From: Porphyra umbilicalis
Lineage: Eukaryota; Rhodophyta; Bangiophyceae; Bangiales; Bangiaceae
Reading direction: 5' to 3'
DNA: 64,000 nt
NCBI GenBank assembly: GCA_002049455.2
Contig: KV918985.1
Coordinates: 1 to 64,000, forward strand
The notes beneath the pieces are model-generated. The model was not told the DNA's origin and did not search any database. It worked only from the letters and a program-made list of their open reading frames with translations. The translations under genes and the position numbers were made by a program. Positions 20,131 through 31,922 of this stretch are shown here, piece by piece (position 1 is the first letter of the stretch; each line of letters opens with the position of its first letter).

Positions 20131-23100
20131 CCGTGATTCACAGCGGCGGTTGTGGAGCCGCCGCTCCCTGTCGGGACACAGTCTTCGGCGCTGCGCCATG
20201 ACCTGCGGGCGACTCACGTGTCATCTGTAGCGCAGCTGTGGCGGGACAAGCCGGTGGTTTCCTGACGGCACCCGCGCACATCTCCCGCCTGGTCAGCTGC
20301 CCCCGCTTACCTCGGACCATTCGGGTGCGAAAGTATGCGCCGCAATTTTCCGCTGGTTACCCGCCCCACACCTTCACGCCGCTGGTGTGAGAGGCGTGCC
20401 GGCGGGACGGGCCAGACACGGGGTCTTACTTCTCCTCGGGTCTGGGGGAGAAGAACCACCGTGACGCACTGACCGGGCTGGTGGTGGACGGGTCGCTGCG
20501 TTTGTGCCGGTGGAATGCGGGGCTTTGCTGGCCGGGGTTGCAATAACTTTTATGATGGAAGGGGTTCCCCTGGCGGCTCCCGCGCTGATGACTCACCTTT
20601 CGCAGTAAGGGGCTGACCCCTGAAGCGCATTCGGCGTGCTTTCTGTCCGGGACCGAATGAAAGGAGCACCGGCCGAAGTCGACAAGGTATAGGATCCCGC
20701 CGGGGATCATTTCACCGGCGGCACCAGAGGATCCATGCCCCAGCGCGCTCTGTAGCCACACAGATGCGCCGTGCACGTGTATCCTCAGCACCCTTAAAGA
20801 GCCGCAGCCCAGGGCTCCCTCCTGCTCCTCTGGCTCCCCACATCCGCTATTTTTCTGATATCCTCTGTCCCACCTGGAAGCCCGCACTCCGTGTCCAACC
20901 ACTGCTGTTGTCATTTTCGAAAGGGCCTCTGCCTGAGTGGGTCAACTTCTCTTGCTTATCGTTCCGGTTCTTGTTTTCGTCTGCAGCTCAACTAATACAT
21001 AGAGAACGTTACATGGCACACGAGGTCTTTCTCTCTCTTAGAAACCCCTCTGAGACGAGGGAGCCTCAGAAACCATGCAATATATAGGGAATCTGTGGAC
21101 TTGGGGCAGGATTCGGAACAGGGATGGCATTGAAGGGATGGGTGAAGGCGACGTTGCGGAATACTGGGCGTGCCCGGTAGAGCCGGCACGCTTGTGGATA
21201 GGCTTAGTTTAGCGTGTGTGTCGGCATCTGGGGCATTGTCAGTCGTTTTCTGCGTCGGAAACTCCTCCGAGCTGTACCTCCCGCCTCCCATGAAGAACAG
21301 CTCCTCCTATAAGATCTGTCTGCTGTATGTAGCTCTGTGACACTAGCGAATATCCAACCATCCCTATAGTGGCAACCGCCACCGTCGGGGGGGTCCTGAC
21401 GATGAAGGTTCGGGCTGGGTCCCAAGTCTCGCGTAGAGACAGCCACACCTCGCGCCTACTCAGCGACTTTGGAGATACGAACTCCTCCATCGGCAGTACC
21501 TGTGACATCGAAAGACCCAGAGGCCAGCGGAAGGCATCTCTGGAATGCACATCAGCTACACGTACGATCACTGCTCATCGGTCGTAGCACAGTCCAGTGC
21601 GCACGCTGCTGAAATAAAAGGCACCTCCGTAGGACGCTGCGTCTGTTCGCAAGTCAATAGCGGTGATGTTGTGTCGTCCAATACGCGGAGCCCCATCCAG
21701 AACCGCTCCGACACGCATTGCGCGACCAACGCGTTTATGGCTCACCAGGCGCGGGTCGGGCCGAGTGGGAAAACCCACTGTTTGACACTACAGCGCTTGT
21801 GACATCTATAGGCCAAAGCACCGAAGGCGCCGGTACCTTTCGCAACTCCGCGTGCTCTATGGCAATGGATGCACCTGTAAGCAAGAGCGCGTTCGTGGCC
21901 GAGCTGGAGTTGGGGACAGCCGCGTCTTCATCACAGTCCGACAGTGAATAGTGTCATGCACCAGCAACCCACGTACCGGCGCTTTCCAACACCAGAGGGA
22001 GCGAAAGATGCTCATAGAAGCCAACTCTGACAGATTCGGAAGCACTTGACACTCACTCCGGCCGGTTCTCTGTTCTGCTGCAGTCCGATAACATAGGCTC
22101 GTTCCGCGCCCCCCAACCTTGACTCCGGGGAGAAAAGATGCCATCAATCAAGTAAAGAACAAAGACGCCTGCTACCCAGCGGCCTGAAAGCAAGAGGGCG
22201 GCCGTGAGCACCGGCCTGCGCTGCGTCCACATTTATGTCTCCAAGCTCGAGCGTGATGTCTCACTTCCTTGCTCACCCGGCATGAGGTCCACCCGGAACT
22301 GCCACAGAAACATATTCTCCTCTTTCTTTGACGTAGTCTCTTTGACTTCCCAGCGCGTACGCAGAAGCGGCCTGCTCAAGCACCTGTCTCCTCAGCGGCT
22401 CACATAGCAGTCCTCATCCCTGGTGACATACAAACAACGGGCCGCGGGTGCGCGCTGCCTGTACGGGGCTTGTGCTTGAGTCTAGTACTCGGAGCGGGAA
22501 CGCAGCTGCTCGCCCCCTACTCTAAGTCGCATACTCAAGGCTGGTGTACATAAAATGCATGTCTGGCTGCCACTATAACATAGCAGGGAGCTGAGGGCGG
22601 AGCGCACCAGCTTCATCTTGTGACCTTCGGTGTCATGTGTGCGGCCTCACCATCCCTTTTCGAGCAGTCATGGCACCGTCTGGTGGACAAGGGTCTCAGC
22701 GCTCCACGTCTGGCAGAACTGCGCGACCGATACCATCCACAAGCGGAGATGCGACATATGCATGGCCGAGAGTAAGCTGAAGCTCATCAGCGTGACGCAG
22801 AGGCCCGTTGGCGATGGCATCCAAAGCGGCGTCGCCAGACGCTTGAATTTTTCAATGGTGCAGCTTCTGTGACAAAGAATGCAATTGACAGGCTATAATG
22901 AAGCACACTTCCCGTTTCATACATCACCAGACCTCTGGTGGCTCGTCTTCGTCTGCGGAGCCGTGGATCGTCAATAACGACGACGCCCCAACCTTTCAGC
23001 CATGCCTCCACCAACACACGTTATTGTGCTTCTCACAAAAACTGGATCCGCAACATCGGCTTCAGCATCATGAACCGCCCTCTGAACCAACGAAACAGTG

Positions 23101-24845
23101 ATTTTGCAACGGAAGCTGATGTACCGAGGTCCAGTTTTTTGTGAGAAGCACAACATGCGTGTGTAATGAAGGAGAACAGGCATCGGTTTGATCGAAAGGC
23201 AAGACCTACACTCGAGTGCACCTCGCAATCCAGTCAAGGGCCGCCACTCGAGCGGCCGCTACAGACCCGCGGCCCACCTCGGCGGGTCCGCTGATCAAGG
23301 TAGAGCGAGCATCGCTCTCCATCATGAATCTCCACGACCACTCGTTGCAGGATGGCTCAGTGAGAAATGCCGAGGTGATCACACGCGACGGGTGACCCGT
23401 CGCGCGCACGTCACTCGCATGACACTTTTGCCGTCACTCACGCAGTCGCAACGTGGCGTGGCAGGGGCCAAAGCCATGCTCTTACGACAGGACATGATTC
23501 GTCAGCCGATGCAAGGCTGATGGTGCGCAAAGCTTCGGGACGTGCCGACGACAAGGCTGTTGTCAGACCAGTGTCCTTGCTTGTGTTGTACAGTAATGTT
23601 TGAAATGGCTGGCGGTCACCGATTCGCAGATTTATTGTTAAACTCTCCAAATCAAGCCGCTTGTGAGGCACAAATGGAATACATGAAATTATCTGTCAAT
23701 GGCCTATCGGAGCCTTGCACTTTGCATGACACAATTGGTTGCCGGTCAAAACGAATTGGTAGCAAAGCTTGCGGGACAGCATTGACGTCCATCTGTAAAT
23801 AGTATTGGTTTCATCAGACGCACCCCTGGGCGAGCAGTATTGGAGTTGGATCGGAAACAGTCCGAAATGGTCCCGCGGAAAGACAGAAGGGCGACAACAT
23901 AAGCAAGAGTAAACAGCGAACACACCACAGCAAGCGAGACTCGGCTCCCACAGAACCAAAAACAGGTCTGTGCGACCATGTGTGAGGAGGTGCAACCTCT
24001 TGTTCTACCCGTGTGTCCCTCTCAAGCAAGTTGCTTGTCATGCACGGCCGTTCATCGGACCGTCCGGTCCGAAAACGTAGAGATTCGTTCTGCTCGGGCC
24101 TTGGAATGGTTTCATGAGTATGTCGATCTAATGGTCGATATGTAAGTAGGATACAAAATGTCAATTGCTATTTGACCTTGTCTGAAGTACCGACTTGTCT
24201 CGAGCTATCGAAGCACATTGGACGCCACGTCCTCTGTTCCTACAGCTTTGATCTGAACTGAATTGATATCTTCACTATGATTCTTTCGGTCTCATATTCG
24301 GTGTTCTGACACGAACTCCGATGGCGGGCCTCTTACTGACGAGTGTGACGGTGCACGAACGGCGCCGGGGCGGCGCCAACGATGAGGGCGGCCATCCCCG
24401 CGTCGTGACCGGAAGCGCTTCGCCGTGGGCGGAACCGCGCTACCTCTTTCCAGCGTCGCCGCCACCATGCCGTTTCCAAATGACCGCTGCTTTCGCGCCG
24501 TCGCCGTGCAAGGGCGGTCCCCGTTGGCGGCCCGCCTGCACTCCACCGAGAGGGAGGCGAGCACGCAGGACCACCAAATCAGTGGGGCGCTGATGCCTTG
24601 CAGCGGCCGTCACAAACAGCCTGGGCCGAAGCGACGGTGGCGGGTCTGGACGCTTTGGCTGCGGTTAGCACGGCGGAGAAACTGAGACGACGGTGGGCCG
24701 CCTGGAGTAGCTCCGTCCAAGTCCATAAAGGAGGGCACACCAGCAGATGGCAGCTGGTTGTCTCAGCCGCGGCATGTACTGCTGCTATTGAATCGCGCTG
24801 CAGACACGGGCGACAGCGGCACACCGAGTCAGCAAGACGGGCACG
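20131..24845. other. Intergenic, AT-richer, no supported gene
   Basis: The composition is more balanced than in the gene-bearing parts of the window. Chance frames are short and none carries a recognisable domain. The only structured element I see is the foldback at 23013-23166. A GC-rich block at 24310-24840 immediately precedes the next gene and may include its promoter and 5' leader. Confidence 0.5.
23013..23166. repeat. Foldback (inverted repeat) element
   Basis: The left arm (about 23013-23071) and right arm (about 23097-23166) are imperfect inverted copies. The core TTGTGCTTCTCACAAAAA is identical in both arms, and flanking similarity runs through ACACACG on the outside and CTGGA...ACATC.GCTTC on the inside. 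The loop is about 25 bp. It looks like a foldback or MITE-type sequence; no target-site duplication was identified. Confidence 0.75.
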
Positions 24846-26133
24846 ATGAGCAACAGTGAGACGCACCCACCGATGGAGCGCCGGTTTCTGTGGCGGTGGC
24901 TGGCGGCGGTGGCGGTCGTGGCGGCGATGGTTGGCCTTCGAGCTCACTCGGGGGTGGCTGCCCACAGCACCGTGCGCGTGCCCCTGCCAATGGTGGATTT
25001 TGAGTGCACGTCGGGCCAAGGCCCACGACCGTGTAAGTAGAGTGGGGTGCATCTGCCTGCCGCTGACGCGCACGGGGCGCGCGGCGCGTCGGGGTGATTG
25101 GGACGCCACCCACCACGTGGACAGGGTGTGACGACCTCTTGGCATGGACGGTAGTCTGACGCTAGTGTCGCTCCCCCACTGTTGGCTTGTTCCCTTTTTC
25201 CGTGCCGTCACTGCCTGTTCCTCCCCGACCGCCGCACTTCACCCCCCCGCAGGCGACGGGCTGGGCGACCACGCGTGCCCGATCGTGCCCCAGCGCCCCT
25301 TCCCCCGCCTCGGCGAGGCGCCGTCGCGGCCGTCGGCCACGTGGCGCCGCGGCGAAACCGTCCAGGTGACATGGAGCCGCAACAACCACCCGCCCGTTGG
25401 CTTTGTGCGGCTGGCGCTCGTGCCGACGCCCGTCGGCCTGTCGGTGGCCGCCCACGCGCGGTACTCATTTTGGTGGGGCTGCTGGGGCAGCGGCCAGGTC
25501 GGGTGTGGCGACAACAAGCGCCTGTGCGACGACGACCGGAGCAGCAAGGTGTTTCGCCGCTCCGTGCGTGTGCCGACGAGCATCCCAGACGGGGTGTACG
25601 TGTTGGGCTTTGGTGCGTTTTTGGGTTTGCCGCCCTGCCGGCGGGCGCGTGCGCGCGGCCCACCCTTGACGGTGAGCGTGGTTGTCATTGTCATGTTTGG
25701 CTTCTGCAGTGGTGCTGACGGCCCCGACTCACGTCCCTCATCCACCCGTGCCGTGCCATTGGTGCTCCCCCCCCCCCCCCCCCCCCGCTTCATCCCTGGC
25801 CTACCGGCAGTGTGGTATGGCGGCGCACTGCGCAACAGCGAGTACCTGTCCATCCGCCCCTACTGGTCCTGCGCGTACGTGCGAGTGCGGGGCGGTCCCG
25901 GCCCGACGGCCACCTTTCCCCGCCGCTTCGTGCCCGGCGTACCCGGTCCGGGGCTGCCCCTGCCGAGCACGCCCGACCAGCGCCGCCGCATGTGCGTGTC
26001 GGGTATCGACCGCCTCGGGCCGTGCGACCGGTTCCAGGGGAACTGCTCGTCGCGGCGCTTGATGTGGCTTCGCCCGACCGAATGGGTTGGGACGCGCACG
26101 CCGCCCCCGCTGACCCGACGCATGTACATGTGA
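24846..26133 (+). CDS. Secreted protein with N-terminal His, possible LPMO-like copper enzyme
   Basis: Three exons join cleanly: 24846-25032 (donor GTAAGT), 25253-25612 and 25811-26133, giving 289 aa. Residues 13-39 form a signal peptide ending GVAA, so predicted cleavage leaves His40 as the mature N-terminus (HSTVRVPLP). An N-terminal His plus a second His is the copper-brace arrangement of lytic polysaccharide monooxygenases. Candidate partners are His108 in WSRNNHPPVGFVR and His130. A Cys-rich, aromatic segment (FWWGCWGSGQVGCG) and the exon-2/3 junction VYVLGFVWYGG follow, then a Cys-containing tail (MCVSG, CSSRRLMW). Multiple cysteines suggest disulphides. The splice joints are supported by continuous, sensible protein across both introns. 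The enzyme class is inference; I cannot assign a CAZy AA family. It could instead be another secreted metal- or carbohydrate-binding protein. Confidence 0.65.
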
Positions 26134-27194
26134 GGCGGACACGAGGGCTGGGCGGGAGGGCGGAGGGAGGAGATTGGAAGAAAAAGAGCGAGAGAGGCCG
26201 CCCGCCGCGCCCCCAAAATGCATGTGTGGTGAACCGATGCAAGGGCGGCCGGGCGCAGCATCAAAACAGTTGGCTCAGCGCCCCGACGCGGGACCCCGCC
26301 CGCGCGGCCACCGCCGCTGGCGCCGGCGGCACGTTGCCGTTCGGCGGCCATGGCAATGGCTGCCGACCACCGGCGGTCGGGTGCGTGTCGCCACCGTCAT
26401 CACCGCCGCCAATGCCGGCGCCGCCGCCGCGGGCGTCGACCCCGAGTGGAGCTCCGAGGCGGCCACGGGGCGGCCGCCCGCGTCGGCCGGCCGCACCAGC
26501 TCCAGATGACGACCAGGGGGTGGGGTCTTGGGGGCTCCCCGCGCCCTGCGGCAGCGTCGAGCGGCCTGCAACTGACGCGGCCGACGCTGGTCCGCCAGTC
26601 CGCCGGTCCACCGCCGCCGCCGCAGCGGCGGTGGCCCCCTGTTTGGGTGGCCGCCGCGGATGCCCGTGGCGGGCAACGTCCAGGGGCGGTGGGGAGGGGG
26701 GGGTGGGGGGGGGGGGGAACACCCAATGCGGCGGCCGCGGCCGCGGCGGCCGACCGTCGGCCCCGCGACGCGGCGCGCGCGGCGTGCCTGCAGGCACGCC
26801 GCCCAGGTGGGGGCTCCCCTCGCCCGCCATCGGTGGGGGGGGGGGGGGGACCGATGGCGGCGGACTGACGCCGCCGTCTTCCCCCCCACTGGCGTTCCCA
26901 AACTGTTCGCCGCGGGCCCATTGGCCTAGTGGGGTGGGAGCGGCGGCGGTTGGCCACGCGACCGCGTTTGCGCAGGGACGGGTCGGGCGCGCGTTGGAAA
27001 CTCGAGTTTTCTCTTGGATCGGCCTTGCACGGTGTGGTCTGCACACTGCACGCGGACGCGTGAGCGGGCGAGCCAGAACGGGCGTCGCCCTGACACAGCC
27101 CGCCGCGCCGCCCCTCGGCCACCGCCGCGCGTGGCGCACCCCCCCCCAGCACGACGTGCTCACACGTCGTGTGCACGCGCCACCCCCCCCCCCC
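26134..27194. other. Intergenic, extremely GC-rich
   Basis: Several long frames are open on both strands only because stop codons are rare at this composition. G and C runs of 9-14 bp are frequent. No frame shows a start, domain or splice structure that I can defend. Confidence 0.4.
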
Positions 27195-28430
27195 TCACAG
27201 CACGTCGCGGCCCGACGGCAGTGCCGCCGCGGCGGACCGCCCCCAAGCGGTGACGGCTTCGACCCAGTCGCCCGCGCGCGGGCCGAGCGCGGCCGTCGCC
27301 CACCGCGCCGGCGCGAGCAGCGCCGCCGCCACCGCCGGCTCCACCGCCGTCGTGTAGCAGCTGGTGCGGATGCCGTCGACGAGGAGGCCCCCGTCGACGG
27401 TGTGGGGGTTGTACAAGCCGACCCCTGTCGACGCCGACACGGCCGTGACCGCCGCGGGGCCCGCCGCCGAGACGAGGACGTCGCCCACGGCGACCGTGCG
27501 GGCGGCGGCGAGGCGCCCATTGACGGGCAGGTAGTGGCCGGGGGAGAGGCGCAGCGGCCGGACGGACGTGGCCGTCGACAGCTCGACAAACGGCGTCACG
27601 GCGTCGACGTCGGCGTGGCTAAACGCATACACGCGCGACGTGCGGCCGGCGGCTACGGCGACCACGTCCCCGATGTGGAGGTCGGCCATGGCCACCCGCC
27701 CGCGCCCGACGACCTCGACGGTCGCGTCGGCCGGGAAGCACACGTCCTCATCAGCGCCCGCCGGGGTGGCCGTCGAGGTGGGGGTGGGGCTGACGCTCCC
27801 GGGGCTCGCCCCGACGTTGGGTTGACCAAACCGGATCACCCCCGCCTGCCGCGCGGTGTGTCGCTGCAGCGCCGGCGCCCCCGTCGCGAGGGGCCCCTGC
27901 GCCCACAGGACGTTGACCGCGTCGCCGCCAATGACCGGCTCGGCGCTCACGTTGCGGGTGAAGGTGACGACCAAGCCCGCGGGGGAGCGGAAGGCGGCTA
28001 CGTTGGAGTAGCCCACATTTTCGGCCACGGCGACGGGCAGCCGCTGCACGCCCATGGAGTTCCGAGCCAGCAGCCGGTAGACCGAGGCGCTGGCCTCTCG
28101 CGGCGCCGCCACCGTCGATAGGCCAATGACCGCGAGGACCGGGGGCGGATTGGGGGCGACCATGGCCTGGCCCGGGCCGGAAAAGGCGAGCCCCGCCCAG
28201 CCGGTGCTGATGCTCATAAAGGCCGCCGTCAGCGTCGTGTCGGTGAGATTCCAGTACACTTTCATGCTGACCGTGCCGGTCAAGAGAGTGCAGCGGTTGT
28301 ACTTGGCGCGCGAGCCATTGACGGAGATTGTGCAGTTGCTGGCCGCCTGACCGGCCGTGGGGGCCGCCGCGACCGTGACCGCAACGGCGGCAACGAGGGC
28401 GGCGAGGGCCCACCTTCCGACAGGAGTCAT
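27195..28430 (-). CDS. Secreted DOMON-Hint (hedgehog-type autoprocessing) protein
   Basis: A single-exon 411-aa protein with an ATG start. Residues 1-30 are a signal peptide (ALAALVAAVAVTVAAAP). Residues about 33-195 resemble a DOMON domain (VYWNLTDTTLTAAFMSISTG, GWAGLAFSG, QAMV), known to bind haem or sugar and usually extracellular. A Ser/Pro/Thr linker leads to a Hint domain that opens at Cys231 (CFPADATVEVVGRGRVAM). It includes LRLSPGHYLPVNG, with the conserved block His, and closes with YNPHTVDGGLLVDGIRTSC, Cys358. Hint domains cleave the peptide bond before the first Cys via a thioester, so release of the DOMON part is expected (family knowledge plus inference). There is no cholesterol-transfer region of animal Hedgehog type, only a roughly 50-residue tail. 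The extracytoplasmic setting matches the flanking secreted-type genes. Confidence 0.85.
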   Translation of the reverse strand: MTPVGRWALAALVAAVAVTVAAAPTAGQAASNCTISVNGSRAKYNRCTLLTGTVSMKVYWNLTDTTLTAAFMSISTGWAGLAFSGPGQAMVAPNPPPVLAVIGLSTVAAPREASASVYRLLARNSMGVQRLPVAVAENVGYSNVAAFRSPAGLVVTFTRNVSAEPVIGGDAVNVLWAQGPLATGAPALQRHTARQAGVIRFGQPNVGASPGSVSPTPTSTATPAGADEDVCFPADATVEVVGRGRVAMADLHIGDVVAVAAGRTSRVYAFSHADVDAVTPFVELSTATSVRPLRLSPGHYLPVNGRLAAARTVAVGDVLVSAAGPAAVTAVSASTGVGLYNPHTVDGGLLVDGIRTSCYTTAVEPAVAAALLAPARWATAALGPRAGDWVEAVTAWGRSAAAALPSGRDVL

Positions 28431-30701
28431 GGTGAGCGACGGTGGGGGGCTCGACGGCGTGGCCGGCGGCGGGGAAATCTGGTACGGTACCGCGGCACGG
28501 TGGCGACGGCAGGGGCGTTTGTGGGGAAGCGGCCACGTGGTTGCTTGCTCGCCGGTGGGCGGGGGGGTGCGACGCCGCCGTGCACCTCCCCTGCGCCTTT
28601 CTTATGCGCCGCGCCGTTCCCTCCCGTCCACACAGCTTCTGCACGGAGGCAGCAGCTGTCTGGGCCAGTGTAGGAAGGATGCGGCGAACCTTCGCGCCCG
28701 GCCAAGTATCATACTTTACTCACAATGAATGTGTGCAGCCCAACGTGGAGATTGCGACAGAGGGTCCAACTCGCCAATCAATGGCACCTTGCCATGATGG
28801 CCCTGCCGGTCAACGCTCGCGGCGGGCCCCGGGTTTCCCGAGCTGTCACAGGTCCGTCCTCCACGCTGCGGCTGGTTAGCTCCTGACTGACCAGTGGAGG
28901 CTCGCCCTGTGATCCACACCCAGTCGTCCTACGTTGCTGAGCTGACGGGTCGGCGCGTGCCTGCAAGGATGGCATACAAAACCCCGCCCGAGAGACTCTG
29001 AGGCGCTCCACGGTGCTCATGCGGGTCACGTAGAGGCGGTGAAAAGCCTCGCCGAGCAACGGTCGAAAGGGTCTCCTGTGCACACCTCCTTGCAGCAGCA
29101 GTCCCCGCTCGGGGGCGCTCTGGTGACCGCCAAAGTCTCCGCGTTTTAGCTGCCACGCAGCCGCACACGGCACACGGGTGTGTCTTGGACACACCAGCGT
29201 CCCCGCCGCGAATCTCCGCCGCACTACGCGCCGCCGCCGAGCACAGCGCCGCACTCACTCGTCCAGAGTCGTCCTGCCCACACACAAAGTGGATGGAGAA
29301 TCTCGGCATTGTGGGTCAGAAACGTCAATCCGAGATCGCCGGCGCAATACGATCCTTGCGTACGTTCTGTCATGGCAAGCACGATATCCCTCTGTCTTTT
29401 TTTCCTGCCACAACCTCGTGGACAACACCGCGTCGGCAGCGCCATCTTTCTCCAAAGTTCGCGTTCTTCCCGTGTGGGGCCTATTTCCTTCCATCGAAGC
29501 CGTGGTGGGCTCCACATGAGAGCCACCAGTCATTCAAAGGGGATCTGACGAGTGTGGTCGACGCACCGTACGGCGTAAAGGTGTCGTCGGGGTTACGGGC
29601 AGGTTGCTGGGGACATCTGATGTCCCTTGGGTGAGGAGTGGTTGTGCAGGCCCGACCGAAAGCCTCGTTTGTTGCTGGGCGCCGGTGGGGGTATTATCTC
29701 TGTGCGAGGGAGCCGGTCGGTGACAGCCGGAGCGTTGCTTCACCAAGGCGCCCCTTTGCCGTCCCGACTCGCAGCCCCACTCCTGGTGCGCCTCCTCGGA
29801 CGTGCATGTTTTTGTCCCTCGGGGGGAGGCAGATGCTCGTCTGCCCCACTCTGCTTGTGACCATTGACGGTTCGCTCCGTGCCTTGTAGCCGGCTAGGTG
29901 GCTGTCTGCCTCACTTGCTGATGAAACAAAGTCGCACGGCACACCTACCTCGGAGCACCCCAGCGTATGGTCGGGCATCCAGACCGCCGCCACCACAAAG
30001 AGGTACCCGCTGCAAAAGGGCCGCGCCTTGGCCGATGGGAGGCTGTCAGACACGGACGAGCGGGTAGTCGCCTCCCCCCCCGCGTCTTACCACGCCGGCC
30101 ATCGCTCTCGCTCCCGCGGCTGGCGGCGGACAGACCCAAGCGGGGGACCATCCATAAGGGCGGCATTCCCGACGCGGGCCCGTCGCGCAAAGCCGCCCGT
30201 GGCGCCCCGCCTCGACCGCGCCGGGGAGCGGTGGCGGCCCCGCGGGGACCCCGCCGCCACGGCAGGCGTCACGCGGCACTGGGAAGCGCCGCGGCGGCGC
30301 ACGTCGCCGGTCGCTGCTGCGCCGGCCGCCGTCGCCAACGGTGCACAGGCGTTGTGGGCACCAGCCGCCATGGGCAACGCCTTGGCTGTAGGCCGCTCGG
30401 CGGCGCGGAGGGTGACCCGCCGCGCGGCCAGAGTGGGTGGCGACGGGGTCCCCCCCTCGTTCCACCACCGACCCCATCCGGTGCCGCCAGTCACGACGGC
30501 CGTGTGCACAAATCTCCACGTCATCACTCCCGGGGCGGTGTGCTCCCGCCCGAGTACCGCCGACCGAGCTATGAGATTGCGCACGCATTTACAATGTCAC
30601 AAGCCGAGCACACAAACCCCCCTGCCTCCCCGCCCATCCCTCCCCCCCCACCCGCATCCCTCCACCCCCCGCGCGCCCCCCCCCCGCCCCCGCGGCGGCC
30701 C
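28431..30701. other. Intergenic, no supported gene
   Basis: The first few hundred bases lie upstream of the divergent side of the DOMON-Hint gene and probably hold its promoter; no clear TATA element stands out. An ATG at 30370 (MGNALAVGRSAARR) opens a basic, Ala/Arg-rich frame, but it runs into Pro tracts and has no support. Confidence 0.4.
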
Positions 30702-31922
30702 CTACAACTTGTACGCGGGCGCGACCGGCGCGACCTCTGCGCGCAGCTTGTCATGCCACGTGTCCAGGTAGTACAACCCCCCCGCCCCCGTCAGCCCGCC
30801 GACGCCGACCGTAAAGTTGACGCGCCACCCCCCCTTGGGCCACTCCACCTCCCCACACCGCAACACATTCACGGTGACCGTCGCCGACTCGCCCGCGCCC
30901 AGCACCAGCGCCTCGACGTGCGCGCCGTCGGTGCCCGCCGCGACCGCCGCAATGGCGGCCGCCTCCTCCCCTCCCGCCGGCGGCGGCAGGGCGTACACCC
31001 CCCCCTCCGCCACGACCGTCACCGCCGCCGACCAGAGCACGACCCGCGACGGGCGGCGGAGGCGGTGGGGCGTCACCGCCACGGGCACCGCCGGCAGCGC
31101 CACCGCCGCCGCGCCGTCGTTGGTGAGCGTCACCGACCAGGGGCCGTCCCCATCCGGGTTGCGGTACTTGTGGGCGACGGGGGGGGGGACCGCCGCCACG
31201 GCCAGCCGCACCGAGCCGGGGGGTGCGGGGGGACCCGCCGGGCCCCGCCCGCCCGCCCCGCCATCGTCGGTGCGGAGGATGGCGACGGCCGCGGGGCGGC
31301 CCGTCGGCGCACACGCGCGGGCGGCGCCGCCGCCGCCGGGGACGGCGGGGGTGCCACCCGCAAACGGGCACCGCAGCGGCGCCGACACGTCGGCCAAGGA
31401 CGCCAAGTCGGGGCCCCCGCCGCCCGCCGCGGCGGCGGGCACCCACCCGTACGGGATGGTCGCGACGCCCGCCGCGGCGGCGGTCGCTTCGGCCGTCGCG
31501 CGGATGACCGCAATGCCTGTGATGGGCGCCGCGCACACCCCGTCGGCCGCCGCGTCTGCGTCCACGTCGGCGCCGCCGCCCGGCGGCGGCGGCGGCAGCG
31601 GGTGGGCGGTGAGCAGCACCGCGTCGCCCGCCGCCGGCAGGCGCGGCGCCGCGTCTTGGCGCACGGAAAAGAAAAAACGCAAGGGCGGCGCGGCGCTGCC
31701 GCTGCCGTCGCCGTCGGCGGCGGCGGCAGCAGCGGCGGGTGGCGGCAGCCACCCGCGGTAGAGCGCCGTCGGGTTGACGGCGAGCGTGTAGGTGCGGACG
31801 GGGGGGAGGGAGCGGGACGTCATGCCACGCGTGGCGCTGACAATGGTGGCGGCGAGGAGGAGGGGGGCCGCAAGTAGCGCCGCCGCGTCCGAGGCGGGCG
31901 CGGGGGGGGCGCGGCCGCTCAT
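30702..31922 (-). CDS. Unrecognised secreted or membrane-anchored protein, 406 aa
   Basis: The start is placed at the ATG of MSGRAPPAPASD (31922) because it precedes a hydrophobic segment, LLAAPLLLAATIVSA, that reads as a signal peptide or type II anchor. The frame is open further upstream but only through low-complexity Pro/Arg sequence without an ATG. The mature part is rich in Ala, Val, Gly and Pro and alternates polar and hydrophobic residues like a beta-rich extracellular protein (TYTLAVNPTALYRGW, VILRTDD-like strands, WSVTLTNDGAAAVALP). It ends with GGWRVNFTVGVGG and YYLDTWHDKL. Two Cys pairs (VCAAP, LRCPF) could form disulphides. It is a single exon. I do not recognise the family. Third-position GC bias and the composed C-terminus argue that the frame is real. 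Confidence 0.6.
   Translation of the reverse strand: MSGRAPPAPASDAAALLAAPLLLAATIVSATRGMTSRSLPPVRTYTLAVNPTALYRGWLPPPAAAAAAADGDGSGSAAPPLRFFFSVRQDAAPRLPAAGDAVLLTAHPLPPPPPGGGADVDADAAADGVCAAPITGIAVIRATAEATAAAAGVATIPYGWVPAAAAGGGGPDLASLADVSAPLRCPFAGGTPAVPGGGGAARACAPTGRPAAVAILRTDDGGAGGRGPAGPPAPPGSVRLAVAAVPPPVAHKYRNPDGDGPWSVTLTNDGAAAVALPAVPVAVTPHRLRRPSRVVLWSAAVTVVAEGGVYALPPPAGGEEAAAIAAVAAGTDGAHVEALVLGAGESATVTVNVLRCGEVEWPKGGWRVNFTVGVGGLTGAGGLYYLDTWHDKLRAEVAPVAPAYKL

Noticed and set aside
26261-27589. Long minus-strand frame of 442 codons
   Set aside because: Its first third overlaps the Hint-encoding region antisense, the rest is Pro/Arg/Gly low complexity across many homopolymers, and there is no ATG with a sensible protein.
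29967-31877. Plus-strand frame of 636 codons
   Set aside because: It lies antisense to the 30702-31922 gene and consists of Arg/Gly/Ala strings expected from reading a GC-rich gene backwards.
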